Of a stretch of 64,000 bases of DNA, positions 24,427 to 33,449 are shown piece by piece (position 1 is the stretch's first letter; each line of letters begins with the position of its first letter). The notes under the pieces are model-generated. The model was not told the DNA's origin. It made no database searches and worked only from the letters and a program-made list of their open reading frames with translations. Origin of the DNA: Hyphomicrobiales bacterium (lineage in GTDB: Bacteria > Pseudomonadota > Alphaproteobacteria > Rhizobiales > CAJQND01); assembly GCA_028285595.1 (NCBI GenBank), contig JANQOW010000075.1, positions 1 through 64,000 of the forward strand, given 5' to 3'. Both the position numbers and the translations under genes were made by a program.

Positions 24427-25788
24427 TCAATTCCCCGTCAAAAGCTCAAACCGGCGCTGCTCCACTCCGGCGCGCGCCTCAAGCCCCGCCGCCCGGCAAA
24501 GCTCCGGCGCATAAAGCTTGCACGGCGCGCGCTCCGCCAAACCCTTGTCGAGCTGCGCCAACAAGTCACCCGGCGCCATATCCGCCGGCGCGGCAATCCG
24601 GCCCGTCACCACGTGCTGCTCGGCCACCTCATGACTTTCATGATCCACATCCGGATCACGCCAGCAACAGGCACACAGTTCACGGAAACTCTCCGTATGC
24701 GAATAAACCAGCGCATCCCCCTCCAAATCCACACTCACATCCGCCAACTGCCGGGACGTCTCCTGCGTGCCGGCAAAGGGATAGATCTGATAGTTGCGCT
24801 TGATCAGCGTTGCCATGTGGGGAAACACCGGCACCTCGTCATCGCCATACTTATGATAGGTGATCGGCGCCCCGTCGATCAGCACCACGTCCCCATAGTT
24901 CACGCCCAGATCGTGATAGAGCACGCTGCGGATGATACCATGACACGGGCTGAGCCGCTCAATCCAGATGGTTTCCTCCTGACCGGGATCATCGTTTTCA
25001 GCACCGCGCTCCGCCAAAGGCCGCTCCGCCAGGCGCACCTTGCATGTGGGGTAGCGCCCATCGGGCAAGCCGAACCGGCCCATCTCAATCTTGTTGCCGA
25101 TGCCCTTCCAAACCTTCAAGGCCACATCCGCATCCCCTGCCCCGGTGGCGCAGATGCCGAGGTTCCACACATAGGGCTCATCGTCCTCCCCCGACAGCTC
25201 AAGCGCACGTCGATTGGCTTCCATGCCTTCCTGGAAGCGGCCCCGGGTCTTGAAGAACAGGCCGAGGTTATAATGGTTGCTGCACTTCTCCGGATTGATC
25301 TCCACCAGCTTGCGGTAGCTGGCTTCGGCCAACTCATCACGCTGGCGCGCCACCATCCGGGCCGCATGGGAGAGCCCCCGCAGCAACGCTTCTTCATCCT
25401 CACCACCCTCGTGGGTTTCCGCCAGCGCCGCCAGGCGGCCCACCACATGCTGAAACACCGGATGGTCCGGCGGGGCGGCATTGAGATTGTCGATATCGCG
25501 GATCGCTTCCAGGCAATCGCCCATGAGCGCCATCAGCTCCGGCTCATTGCCATGAACCGTCGCCACGTCCATCAGCACATCGGCCACATCTTCCGACGCA
25601 AAGAGCTGCTGGTCGGAAATCCGCAAGAGCGCCCAGGCGGCCTCGCGCTGATGCTCCTGGGCTTTGCGCAGCGTCTCTAACTTCTCCCAGGCAGACGCGG
25701 CCTCGCCCCCAGAGGCTTCTTCAACGATCGTCTTTTCAAGACTTTCGATCTCGTGCTCCGCAAGCACCTTGCTCAAAAACCACGCCAT
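24427..25788 (-). CDS. TPR-containing protein of unknown function
   Basis: Soluble protein of 453 residues. The N-terminal half is helical and Ala/Glu-rich. YRKLVEINPEKCSNHYNLGL and the following GRFQEGMEANRRALELSGED (about 160-205) are two tetratricopeptide-like units. The C-terminal half is beta-rich, with a charged FRELCACCWRDPDVDHESHEV segment that could bind a metal. No enzymatic domain is recognised. The ATG at 25788 has AGAGG upstream; GTG at 25797 is an alternative. It is the last gene of the minus-strand run from the FAD-GcvT fusion (30018) through the methyltransferase and alcohol dehydrogenase, 64 bp after the latter. Confidence 0.6.
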   Translation of the reverse strand: MAWFLSKVLAEHEIESLEKTIVEEASGGEAASAWEKLETLRKAQEHQREAAWALLRISDQQLFASEDVADVLMDVATVHGNEPELMALMGDCLEAIRDIDNLNAAPPDHPVFQHVVGRLAALAETHEGGEDEEALLRGLSHAARMVARQRDELAEASYRKLVEINPEKCSNHYNLGLFFKTRGRFQEGMEANRRALELSGEDDEPYVWNLGICATGAGDADVALKVWKGIGNKIEMGRFGLPDGRYPTCKVRLAERPLAERGAENDDPGQEETIWIERLSPCHGIIRSVLYHDLGVNYGDVVLIDGAPITYHKYGDDEVPVFPHMATLIKRNYQIYPFAGTQETSRQLADVSVDLEGDALVYSHTESFRELCACCWRDPDVDHESHEVAEQHVVTGRIAAPADMAPGDLLAQLDKGLAERAPCKLYAPELCRAAGLEARAGVEQRRFELLTGN

Positions 25789-25852
25789 GGCCAACACCTC
25801 TTTCAGGCACGTTCAAGGCCTCTTGCCTAGCAGAGAAGTCTTAATGGCCGCC

Positions 25853-26956
25853 TCACGTGGTCACGACAATGTTTCCGACATGGGCCTTGGCCATGAACGC
25901 TTCTTGCGCCTTCGCCAGGTCTTTCAGCGGAAAGGTCTCCGCCAGCAAGGGCTTCAGCAAACCCTGTTCGATCAGCCCCACCAGCCGCGTCATGGTGCCC
26001 GGCGGCACAATGGTGGCGCCGGTGAGTTGGAGGTCTTTATAGACCAGTTGGCGCAGATCGAACTCCACCATCGGCCCGGCGATGCAGCCGGACGTGGAAT
26101 AGCGCCCGCCCTGGCGCAGCGCATTGATGAGCCCCATGAACGTGCCCCCGCCCACCACATCCAGCGCCACATCCAACGGGCCGCCGGCGGCCTCCCGCAG
26201 CGCGCCTTCCAGGTCCGCTTCGGTCCGGTCCACAACAGCCGCCGCCCCTAAGGAGCGCACAAGGTCGGCCTTGCCGGCAGACGCAATGGCAATCACCTTC
26301 GCCCCGCGCAACCGGCAGAGCTGGATCGCCGCCGACCCCACCCCGCCGGACGCGCCGGCAATGGCCACCGTCTCACCGGGCTGCAACCCGGTGCGCGCCA
26401 CCAGGTTCTCCGCCGTGGTGTAGGCGCAAGGAAACGTGGCGAGCTCGGCATCGCTCAGCGCCGTGGTGATGGCCAGCGCGTTCTCTGACCGCACCTTGGT
26501 GTAGTCCGCATAGCCGCCATCACACTCTGAACCGAAATAATCAGAGCGCTCCGCATCCTGCCAGTCGCCCACCGCCAGGAGCCAGGGATCGATCATCACC
26601 CGCTCGCCGATGCGCGCTTGATCCACGCCATCGCCCACGGCGGCGATGGTGCCGGCCACATCGGCCCCTTGAATGCGCGGGAAGGTGATGGCGCTGCTGC
26701 CCCAGGAGGCATCGCCGCCCTCTGCCTCCTCAAACCCGCCTTTGCCACCCGCATCGGTGATCCCGTCCGAGACGGCCTTGGAGTACCAGGCAGTGCGGGT
26801 GTTGATGTCGGTATTGTTGAGCCCGCAGGCGCCCACCTTCACCACCACCTCGCCGGGCCCCGCGTCAGGGGTCGGCCAGTCTTCCACATAAGACAGCTTG
26901 TCGAGACCGCCATGGCCGGTGAGCACCACGGCGCGCATAGTTTTGGGCAGAGACAT
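25853..26956 (-). CDS. Medium-chain (zinc-type) alcohol dehydrogenase / quinone oxidoreductase family protein
   Basis: Protein of 367 residues of the MDR superfamily. It has an N-terminal GroES-like domain (GEVVVKVGACGLNNTDINTR, RIQGADVAGTIAAVGDGV) and a Rossmann domain with ETVAIAGASGGVGSAAIQL. The catalytic-zinc Cys of alcohol dehydrogenases is at GACGLNNTD, but the structural four-Cys zinc loop is absent. It therefore lies nearer to the quinone oxidoreductase or enoyl reductase-like branch and uses NAD(P)H. Substrate unknown. It starts 18 bp after the methyltransferase gene and belongs to the same operon. Confidence 0.85.
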   Translation of the reverse strand: MSLPKTMRAVVLTGHGGLDKLSYVEDWPTPDAGPGEVVVKVGACGLNNTDINTRTAWYSKAVSDGITDAGGKGGFEEAEGGDASWGSSAITFPRIQGADVAGTIAAVGDGVDQARIGERVMIDPWLLAVGDWQDAERSDYFGSECDGGYADYTKVRSENALAITTALSDAELATFPCAYTTAENLVARTGLQPGETVAIAGASGGVGSAAIQLCRLRGAKVIAIASAGKADLVRSLGAAAVVDRTEADLEGALREAAGGPLDVALDVVGGGTFMGLINALRQGGRYSTSGCIAGPMVEFDLRQLVYKDLQLTGATIVPPGTMTRLVGLIEQGLLKPLLAETFPLKDLAKAQEAFMAKAHVGNIVVTT

Positions 26957-26974
26957 CGGTCTTGAGGGTCCTTG

Positions 26975-27604
26975 TTAGGTCACGCGATAGGCGTGCACGC
27001 GGTGGGAAACGTCCGGTTCGCCATAGGGCATGGACTGGAAGCTGGGTGTGGAAAACACCTCGCTCCAGGCGCCCGCATCAGAAAGGCGCTTGAGGGCCGC
27101 CGGATACTCCGGCTCCTGGGCGGCATCATCGCGCATACTGAAGATGATCAGTGCGCCCGGCCGGGTGATCCGGACCAGTTCATCGAAACTGTGCGCCGGC
27201 GCATGGCCCGGCGTGATGCAGCCGCTGGAAAGGGTGGCGGCGAAATGATCATCCGGAAAGTCCAGGTGCTCGCCCAGGGTCATCTGGCGCAGCTCCGCAT
27301 AAAAGCCCTTTGAGCGCGCGATTTCCAACATTCCGTCAGACAGATCGATGCCCGTGATCGGGCCATAGCCCATGAGGTTAAGCGGTTCGGCCTGAATGCC
27401 CCCGCCGCAGCCCGCATCCAAAATGGGCGCGGTGCCGATCTCCACCAGGCGGGCAAAGAGCGTGGGCACCACCGCGGGGATGCGGTTGCCGAAGGCGCAA
27501 AGATCGGCCTCGTAATTGCCGGCCCAATCGTCATAGGCCTCCCGCTGCTCATCGATGGTTTTGGCCGCATAGGATTTGGCGACGTGGGTGTTCTGCCCGC
27601 TCAT
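26975..27604 (-). CDS. Class I SAM-dependent methyltransferase
   Basis: Protein of 209 residues with a class I Rossmann methyltransferase core: PILDAGCGGGIQ at about 63-74 (motif I), GIDLSDGMLEIAR, and FPDDHFAATLSSGCI (motif post-II/III region). The ATG at 27604 follows AGGGA; a TTG overlapping the stop of the upstream gene at 27619 is the alternative. It sits between an FAD-GcvT demethylase-like gene and an alcohol dehydrogenase gene. The methyl acceptor is unknown, but a methylated-amine pathway would fit. Confidence 0.82.
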   Translation of the reverse strand: MSGQNTHVAKSYAAKTIDEQREAYDDWAGNYEADLCAFGNRIPAVVPTLFARLVEIGTAPILDAGCGGGIQAEPLNLMGYGPITGIDLSDGMLEIARSKGFYAELRQMTLGEHLDFPDDHFAATLSSGCITPGHAPAHSFDELVRITRPGALIIFSMRDDAAQEPEYPAALKRLSDAGAWSEVFSTPSFQSMPYGEPDVSHRVHAYRVT

Positions 27605-27615
27605 GTGGTCCCTGC

Positions 27616-30018
27616 TCAAGCTTTCAGGCGGGTATTTTGGGGATCATGGGGGCCAGATGGCAAGACCTCAGCGTCCACAAGCTGACCCAAGATCGACACC
27701 TGAAGCTGCGTGCCCGGCGCGCGCGCCTCGTCGCGCAGGAAGCCGATGATGAGGCTCTTGCCCACATGATGGCCGTAAGCGGCCGAGGTCACAGACCCCA
27801 CCAGGGCGTTCCCCATAAATATGGCTTCCCCGCCCAGCGCATCGGTGCTCTCGCCCTTCAGGGCAAGAAGCGAAGCTTCCGAGCGCGGCTCGCGCGCCTC
27901 CATGGCCTCCTTGCCCACAAAGGACCGCGCGCTCTGGGTCAGGCGCATCAGACCCACATCCTTCAGCGAGGCATCGTTGGCCAGTTCATGTCCGCCCCGG
28001 TAAAACTTCTCCAGCCTGAGGCTCTCCACCGCCTTTGTGCCGAACGCGGCCATGCCGTGGGCCTCGCCCGCCGCCCACAACGCGGCCCACAGCGTCCCCA
28101 GCTCCGCGTTCGGCGCATGCAGCTCATAGGCGAGCTCCCCGGTAAACGAGAGCCGCAGCGCCAGCACATCAATGCCGGAGATGGAGAGCGGCTTCGCCTT
28201 CAGCCAGGCAAACGCTTCGTTGCTCACATCATCATCCGTAACGGCCGCCAGCACAGCGCGCGCCTTGGGCCCGGCCAGCGCCAGAATGCCGGTCTCATCG
28301 GTGCGGTTGGTGATCACCACATCGTCCATGGCCACACCAGAGTGCAGCGTCAGCCAATCCCAGACCCGGCGTTCAGACGGTGCGCCGGTCACCAGATAGA
28401 AGGTCTCCCCGCTGGTGCGCACCAGCACAGCCTCGCCCTCAATCGTACCGCGCCGATTGAGGAAGTGGGTGAGCGCGGTGTTGCCCACCTTGGCGGGCGG
28501 CCTGTTGGCGCAGACGGCATCTAAGAATCCTTCCGCCCCTGCCCCGCTCAGCTCAAACTTGGCAAAGGCCGAGAAGTCCCCCAAGCCCACCCGCGCGCGC
28601 ACTGCCGCGCACTCGGCCGCCACAGCCGCAAACACGCCCGTACGCCGCCAGCCGAAGGGCTCGTCGGGCGCATAGACCCGCGGGCGCTCCCAGCCACCGG
28701 CTTCCTCATAAAGCGCCCCGAGCGCCGAGGTGTGTTCATGGGCGCCGGAGCGCTTGATGTCGCGGAACTCTGTACGTTGATGCTGCGGATAGGGCATGGC
28801 CTGGCGCAGGGTGTAATCCTCCGTCGCCCGCGCCTTGGCGTAAGGCGCGTCTGCCCAGATGCCGAACCTGCGGGGGTCATACGCCCGGGTGGAAAGATCG
28901 GCCGAGCCATGCACCATCCACTGGGCCAGCGCGCGGCCCGCCCCCGGTCCCCAGGCGATGCCCACGGTGGCCCCGCAGGCCAGCCAGTAATTCTTCAATC
29001 CCGGCACCGGGCCCAGCAACATGGCGCCGTCGGGCGTATAGGTGATACCGCCATTGACAATGCGCTTGATGCCCCGCTCGGCTAGGCCCGGGCAGCGCTC
29101 AAAGCAGTTCTCCAGCCAGGGCATGATGCCGTCCATATTGGCCTCAAACAGCTCGTTCTCACTGTCCCACGGACACCCGTCCAGCCACACCGCCTGGGGC
29201 GCCTGCTTGTCATAAAGCCCGATCAGCACGGAGGCCTGCTCGCGCCGGATATAGCCGCAGAAATAATCATCGCGCGTCACCGGGATCTCGTGATCCATCT
29301 CGGCGAACTCGGGCACGTCGTCGGTGATCACATAGTGATGCTGCATGGTGGTGATGGGCAGATCGAGCCCGCTCATGGCCCCCACCTGACGGGCGTGGTA
29401 GCCGGCGGCATTGACCACATGCTCGGCACGTATGGTGCCCTTCTCGGTGACCACCTCCCACTCGCCGGACGGCAAGGGGTTGACCTCCAGCACCCGGCAG
29501 TGGCGGATCACCTCCGCGCCGCGCTGCCGTGCGCCCTTGGCCAGCGCAAAGCACGTGCCGGCCGGGTCCACATGTCCGTCATCCGGCGTATAGAGCGCGC
29601 CCAGAACGCCTGCCGCGTCAATGTCGTAGAGCGGGTTGAGGGCTTTGACCTCCTCAGGCCCGATGATCCGGGCCTCCTGGCCCCGGGCCAGAACCGCATC
29701 ACGCACATGGTTGATCCAGTCCATATGATCCGGCGACGTGGCAACCCTCAGCGAGCCGCAGCCGTGCCAGCTCACCGCCTGTTCGGTTTCCGCCTCGATG
29801 GATTTGTAAAGGTCCACCGCGTAATCGTGCATGGAGCCCAGCGAGTAGCCCCCCACCATGCGGCTCACCAGCCCGGCAGCGTGCCAGGTGGCGCCGGAGG
29901 TCAGCTCCGCCTTCTCAATGAGGACACAGTCGCTCCAGCCTTCGAGGGTGAGGTGATAGAGCACCCCGGCGCCCATATTGCCGCCGCCGATAATCACTAC
30001 ACGGGCATGGGTACGCAT
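27616..30018 (-). CDS. FAD oxidoreductase-GcvT fusion (dimethylglycine/sarcosine dehydrogenase-like)
   Basis: Protein of 800 residues. The N-terminal half (to about 400) is a DAO-type flavoprotein: VVIIGGGNMGAG at 7-18, and SGATWHAAGL at about 41-50, where dimethylglycine and sarcosine dehydrogenases carry the His that binds FAD covalently. The C-terminal half (about 430-800) is a GcvT-like tetrahydrofolate-binding domain, with LTHFLNRRGTIEGEAVL, GPKARAVLA and LRLSFTGELAYELH. The family oxidises N-methyl groups of tertiary or secondary amines and passes the one-carbon unit to folate. It leads a minus-strand operon of four genes and is divergent from the M24 and enolase genes at 30.5 kb. The substrate is probably an N-methylated amino acid. 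Confidence 0.88.
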   Translation of the reverse strand: MRTHARVVIIGGGNMGAGVLYHLTLEGWSDCVLIEKAELTSGATWHAAGLVSRMVGGYSLGSMHDYAVDLYKSIEAETEQAVSWHGCGSLRVATSPDHMDWINHVRDAVLARGQEARIIGPEEVKALNPLYDIDAAGVLGALYTPDDGHVDPAGTCFALAKGARQRGAEVIRHCRVLEVNPLPSGEWEVVTEKGTIRAEHVVNAAGYHARQVGAMSGLDLPITTMQHHYVITDDVPEFAEMDHEIPVTRDDYFCGYIRREQASVLIGLYDKQAPQAVWLDGCPWDSENELFEANMDGIMPWLENCFERCPGLAERGIKRIVNGGITYTPDGAMLLGPVPGLKNYWLACGATVGIAWGPGAGRALAQWMVHGSADLSTRAYDPRRFGIWADAPYAKARATEDYTLRQAMPYPQHQRTEFRDIKRSGAHEHTSALGALYEEAGGWERPRVYAPDEPFGWRRTGVFAAVAAECAAVRARVGLGDFSAFAKFELSGAGAEGFLDAVCANRPPAKVGNTALTHFLNRRGTIEGEAVLVRTSGETFYLVTGAPSERRVWDWLTLHSGVAMDDVVITNRTDETGILALAGPKARAVLAAVTDDDVSNEAFAWLKAKPLSISGIDVLALRLSFTGELAYELHAPNAELGTLWAALWAAGEAHGMAAFGTKAVESLRLEKFYRGGHELANDASLKDVGLMRLTQSARSFVGKEAMEAREPRSEASLLALKGESTDALGGEAIFMGNALVGSVTSAAYGHHVGKSLIIGFLRDEARAPGTQLQVSILGQLVDAEVLPSGPHDPQNTRLKA

Positions 30019-30144
30019 GGGGGTCTAGGCGGGGAAAGGGGCGGCGGTCATGGGAAGGACGGCATCATATTTCCGAAGCGATTGCAACAACGGGGCCGTT
30101 GGTAGGGCGGTGAAAAGTTTACACCTTCCTCCCGCGCCCCAAAC

Positions 30145-30209
30145 CGTCATCCCGGAGCAGCCCGCGCCGAGCGGACGGCCCTGGGTCCCCGCGTTCGCGG
30201 GGATGACGG
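30145..30209. repeat. Partial family 1 element, inverted, lacking the A/T hairpin
   Basis: Reads CGTCATCCCGGAGCAG ... CCTGGGTCCCCGCGTTCGCGGGGATGACG. Relative to the copies at 0.6-24 kb it is in reverse orientation, and the GCAAAAT/ATTTTGC hairpin has been removed. Confidence 0.75.
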
Positions 30210-30240
30210 GTGGAGAAATGGGTGGTGTCCTCCCCACCCT

Positions 30241-30333
30241 CGTCATCCCGGAATTTTGCGCCAGCAAAATATCCGGGACCCAGAAGCGCAAGAGCTCTTT
30301 GGCCCTTGGGTCCCCGCTTTCGCGAGCATGACG
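30241..30333. repeat. Palindromic extragenic element, family 1, copy 8, inverted
   Basis: Complete element in the opposite orientation: CGTCATCCCGGAATTTTGC comes first, and TGGGTCCCCGCTTTCGCGAGCATGACG last, with a small mismatch in the final arm. It lies in the 466-bp divergent region 30019-30484 between the FAD-GcvT and M24 genes. The remaining 150 bp nearest the M24 start hold its promoter, but I see no convincing -35/-10 pair. Confidence 0.85.
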
Positions 30334-30484
30334 AAGAGAGTGAGCTAGGATGATGGCTGATAGAACGCCTCGCCGGAACCCAAAAAGGTGAGATATTTGC
30401 AACTCTTATGTCGCATTCCGCACTGCCCAAATTCCGCATGGCGCGATAAATTGGCCGGCACGCAAGAACTGTTCGGACACATCT

Positions 30485-31717
30485 ATGCAACACCCCTCCC
30501 CGGACCAGATGGTCATGGCCGACGACTGGAGCAACCTGGCCAGATTCAAGACCCCGCCTGAGATCGATCAGGACCGGCTGCGCGCCTATCGCCTCGGACG
30601 CATCAAGCAAGGTCTGAAACGCCAGGACGCCGCGCTCTGCCTGCTCACCAACCCGATCAGCATGCGCTACGCGGTTGATTACACCTCCTACATGCAGTTC
30701 CAATCCCACATCCCAACAAGTTATGCGGTGGTGCCTCAGGACGGTCCGGTGATCATGTACAATGCGTACGGTGTGCCGGGCGGCGCAGATGAGGTGCGCC
30801 AAGGCCGGGCGCTGGCCCACTTTGACGGCGGCGATGAGCTGGCCGACCAGGCCCGCCTGCTGGCCGATGACATCGTCAACTACTTGAATGAGATCGGCAC
30901 CGACAACCGGCGCGTGGCGTTGGAATATGTGAACCCCAGCCTCACCCAGGCCCTGCTCCAGCGTGGCATAGAGGTGAGCGACGGCGTGATGATCTCCGAG
31001 GACGCCCGGGTGATCAAATCCGAAGACGAAATGGCCTGCATCCGCTGGGCCGTGGCGGTGGCTGAACTCGGCATCTCCAAGATGAAAGAAGCCTTGCGGC
31101 CGGGCGTCACCGAACTGCAGCTTTGGGGGCTGCTGAACTACACGAACCTGGCAAACGCGGGCGCCTGGCATGACGGGCGCATGCTGGCCTCCGGCGAGCG
31201 CATCAACCCCTGGCTCCAGGAAGCCTCCGACCGGGTGATCCAGTCCGGCGATATGGTGGGGTTCGACACGGACATGATCGGCCCCAACGGCTATTTCGCC
31301 GACGTCTCGCGCACCTTCCATTGCGGTCCGGCAAAACCCACCAAGCGGCAAAAGCAGCTTTACCGCACAGCGGTTGAGGAGATCGAACATAATCTCAAAC
31401 TCATCAAGCCGGGCATCAGCTTCACCGAGCTGCAGCGCCGGGCCTGGCCGATCCCTGAAGAGTTTCAACAGAACGCCTACCCGTGCATAGTCCACGGTGT
31501 CGGCATGTGCGATGAGTACCCCAAAATCGATCCGATCCATCGGCGGGTCAACGTCTATGACGGCACGGTTGAAGCGGGCATGGTGTTGTGCATCGAAAGC
31601 TATATTGGCGCGGTGGGCGAGCGCGATGGGGTCAAGCTGGAACAGCAAGTGCTGGTCACCGATGAGGGCTATGAACTGCTCTCCCACTACCCGTTCGAAG
31701 AGGCGCTGTTGGATTAG
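30485..31717 (+). CDS. M24-family enzyme with DddP-like metal site
   Basis: Protein of 410 residues with the creatinase N-terminal domain and pita-bread C-terminal domain. Probable metal ligands are D261, D263, D273, H337, E371 and E386. HGVGMCDEY places D343 six residues after the His. This spacing, and segments such as LASGERINPWLQE, resemble the DMSP lyase DddP more than Xaa-Pro peptidases, which carry HGTGHGxG. DddP cleaves dimethylsulfoniopropionate to dimethylsulfide and acrylate. Many close homologues are untested, and the neighbours here point to betaine catabolism, so an M24 amidase or lyase on another onium compound is equally possible. The next gene starts 8 bp after its stop. Confidence 0.75.
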   Translation: MQHPSPDQMVMADDWSNLARFKTPPEIDQDRLRAYRLGRIKQGLKRQDAALCLLTNPISMRYAVDYTSYMQFQSHIPTSYAVVPQDGPVIMYNAYGVPGGADEVRQGRALAHFDGGDELADQARLLADDIVNYLNEIGTDNRRVALEYVNPSLTQALLQRGIEVSDGVMISEDARVIKSEDEMACIRWAVAVAELGISKMKEALRPGVTELQLWGLLNYTNLANAGAWHDGRMLASGERINPWLQEASDRVIQSGDMVGFDTDMIGPNGYFADVSRTFHCGPAKPTKRQKQLYRTAVEEIEHNLKLIKPGISFTELQRRAWPIPEEFQQNAYPCIVHGVGMCDEYPKIDPIHRRVNVYDGTVEAGMVLCIESYIGAVGERDGVKLEQQVLVTDEGYELLSHYPFEEALLD

Positions 31718-31725
31718 GGCAGTTC

Positions 31726-32820
31726 ATGACCATCGCAAAGATTGAGGTCTGGAACTTCCGCCCGCTGATGCGCGACGGGCCCTACGCCATGTCCCATGTG
31801 ACCCAGGACAGCGCCTACGGACGCCTCTACAAAGTCACCTTGGACGACGGCACGCAAGGGTTTGGCGAAGTTGTGTTCCCCCCGTCTCTGCCCCAGGGCG
31901 AACAGATGGGCAAGATTGCCGAAGAACGCGCGTTCCTCGCCCTGCTCATCGCCCAGCCTCAAGATGCACTGCTCGATCTTGCTGAAGATCTGAGGGAGCG
32001 CGGCAAGGGCTGGGGGGGTGTTGCCTTTGGGCTTGAAACTGCCTGGCATGATCTGACGGCCCGGCAGAAAGCCTGCCCGCTGTGCGACCTCTTGGGCGGC
32101 GCTCTTACACCAGCGGTGCCGGATTATTTCTCCATCTCAGAACGCACGCCGGAGCGCATCCGCGAGCGCGTGGCTTTGGCGGGAGCAAAGCGCACGGTGT
32201 TCCAGGTGAAGCTCGGCGTAGGCGCCCTTAAAGAGGATGTTGAGCATCTGACCACGCTTCTGGCCGCGCTTTCTGCGAACCAGATTGTGCTGGCCGATGC
32301 CAATGGCGGCTGGTCGGTGGACAGGGCGTGCGAAACCATGGCCCAGCTCACCGATCCGCGCATTGTCTGGGAGGAACCGTGCGCACTCTACGACGATAAT
32401 GTGGATGTGATGAAGCGCACGCAGGTCCCGGTGATGGTGGACCAGTCCGTGTCCTCTGCCGAGGTGGCATTCCGAGCCATCGAAGAAGGCCTCGCCCAGT
32501 CCATCTGCATTAAGCCAGCCTTCCTGGGCGGGCTCACCGTGGCGCGCAAGGTGCGCGATGCGGCAGCAGCGGCGGGCATGAAAATGCGCATTGACGGGCC
32601 CTGGTGCGGCGACATTGCCACGGCGGCCATTGTGCACCTGGCCATCGGCGCGCCGCCCGATCTCCTGATCTCCTGCTGCGATCTGCGCGAACCGTTGGCG
32701 CTAACGCCCTGCTTGGACGGGATTGAGACCCTGCCCGACACCCGCATTGCGCCTAAATCCGGCCCTGGTCTGGGCTTTGTTCCTTCGGACTTGGGAAGCC
32801 CGGAACACACCTATTCCTAA
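31726..32820 (+). CDS. Enolase-superfamily protein (mandelate racemase/muconate lactonising type), paralogue 3
   Basis: Protein of 364 residues. The C-terminal barrel keeps the metal ligands D191 (LADANGG), E217 (WEEP) and D239 (VDQS), and the lysines K162 (VKLG) and K263 (CIKPAFLGG). The motif is K-x-G rather than K-x-K, a form also seen in betaine epimerases of this superfamily. Such enzymes abstract the proton alpha to a carboxylate, giving racemisation, epimerisation or dehydration. It is less similar to the other two enolase-type proteins here than they are to each other. It is transcribed with the DddP-like gene, 8 bp upstream. Confidence 0.85.
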   Translation: MTIAKIEVWNFRPLMRDGPYAMSHVTQDSAYGRLYKVTLDDGTQGFGEVVFPPSLPQGEQMGKIAEERAFLALLIAQPQDALLDLAEDLRERGKGWGGVAFGLETAWHDLTARQKACPLCDLLGGALTPAVPDYFSISERTPERIRERVALAGAKRTVFQVKLGVGALKEDVEHLTTLLAALSANQIVLADANGGWSVDRACETMAQLTDPRIVWEEPCALYDDNVDVMKRTQVPVMVDQSVSSAEVAFRAIEEGLAQSICIKPAFLGGLTVARKVRDAAAAAGMKMRIDGPWCGDIATAAIVHLAIGAPPDLLISCCDLREPLALTPCLDGIETLPDTRIAPKSGPGLGFVPSDLGSPEHTYS

Positions 32821-32823
32821 GCC

Positions 32824-32880
32824 GCCTCATATTGTTGTGAGGCTGCCCAGTTCCCGCCTTTTTTGCTTGGCACAAGGCGG
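32824..32880. terminator. Two consecutive hairpins after the enolase gene
   Basis: GCCTCA (32824-32829) pairs with TGAGGC (32838-32843). CCGCCTT (32854-32860) pairs with AAGGCGG (32874-32880). The first lies 4 bp after the stop codon and may end the M24-enolase transcript, although no T-run follows it. Confidence 0.4.
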
Positions 32881-32912
32881 TCCTTATTCCGGGAATTGAA
32901 AGTTTACGACCA

Positions 32913-33419
32913 ATGATCGAAGCCGCTGTCATTGCGATGACCGTTATGGGCTGCAACCACCAGTCCGAGGACTGCCAAGTCATCGCCCAGCCTCCCAAGG
33001 TGTGGCAAAGCCAGAGCGCCTGTGACGCGGCGATCCCGCGCGTGATCGAGGGCTCTTTGCAAGCGCCCTATCCGGTGATCGTGGCGCGCTGCGCGGCGAA
33101 GGTCGAAAGCGCGCCGGTGAAAATCGGCAAGCCCAAGCCCGAGATTCAAATCGTCGAATTGCCGGCTCCCGAGCCACAACCGCAAGCCGAAGCGCCCAAG
33201 CAGGATGACACAAAGCTTCCGCCGATTGCAAAGCTGGCCGTGCAAAAGACCACAGAGGGCTGGACCTTCGTGCGCAAGGGCGCCAATGCTGGCGTAGACC
33301 GGGTCAAAACCGGTGTGAAAGGCGCAGTGGACGGCGTGAAAGGCGTGGTCGGCGATGCCGTTGATTTGGCAGAGCGGGGCGCCACGGCGGTTCGGGACAT
33401 CCTGACGCCGAAGGACTAG
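32913..33419 (+). CDS. Hypothetical protein with Pro-rich linker and helical tail
   Basis: Protein of 168 residues. The N-terminus (MIEAAVIAMTVMGCNHQSED) is weakly hydrophobic and not a clear signal peptide. Three further Cys lie in the first 70 residues, in a segment reading CQVIAQPPKVW and ACDAAIPRVIEG. A Pro/Glu/Lys linker (about 75-105) leads to an amphipathic region with repeated GVDRVKTGVKGAVDGVKGVVGDA turns. I do not recognise a family. Codon use looks native, and the frame is intact between a hairpin region and a family 2 repeat field. Function unknown. Confidence 0.5.
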   Translation: MIEAAVIAMTVMGCNHQSEDCQVIAQPPKVWQSQSACDAAIPRVIEGSLQAPYPVIVARCAAKVESAPVKIGKPKPEIQIVELPAPEPQPQAEAPKQDDTKLPPIAKLAVQKTTEGWTFVRKGANAGVDRVKTGVKGAVDGVKGVVGDAVDLAERGATAVRDILTPKD

Positions 33420-33449
33420 GCGGGGAGCAGCAACAGCCGCGCAAGCTAG

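Noticed and set aside
30119-31687. 522-residue frame antisense to the M24 gene
   Set aside because: It passes through two repeat elements and opposes a full-length family match.
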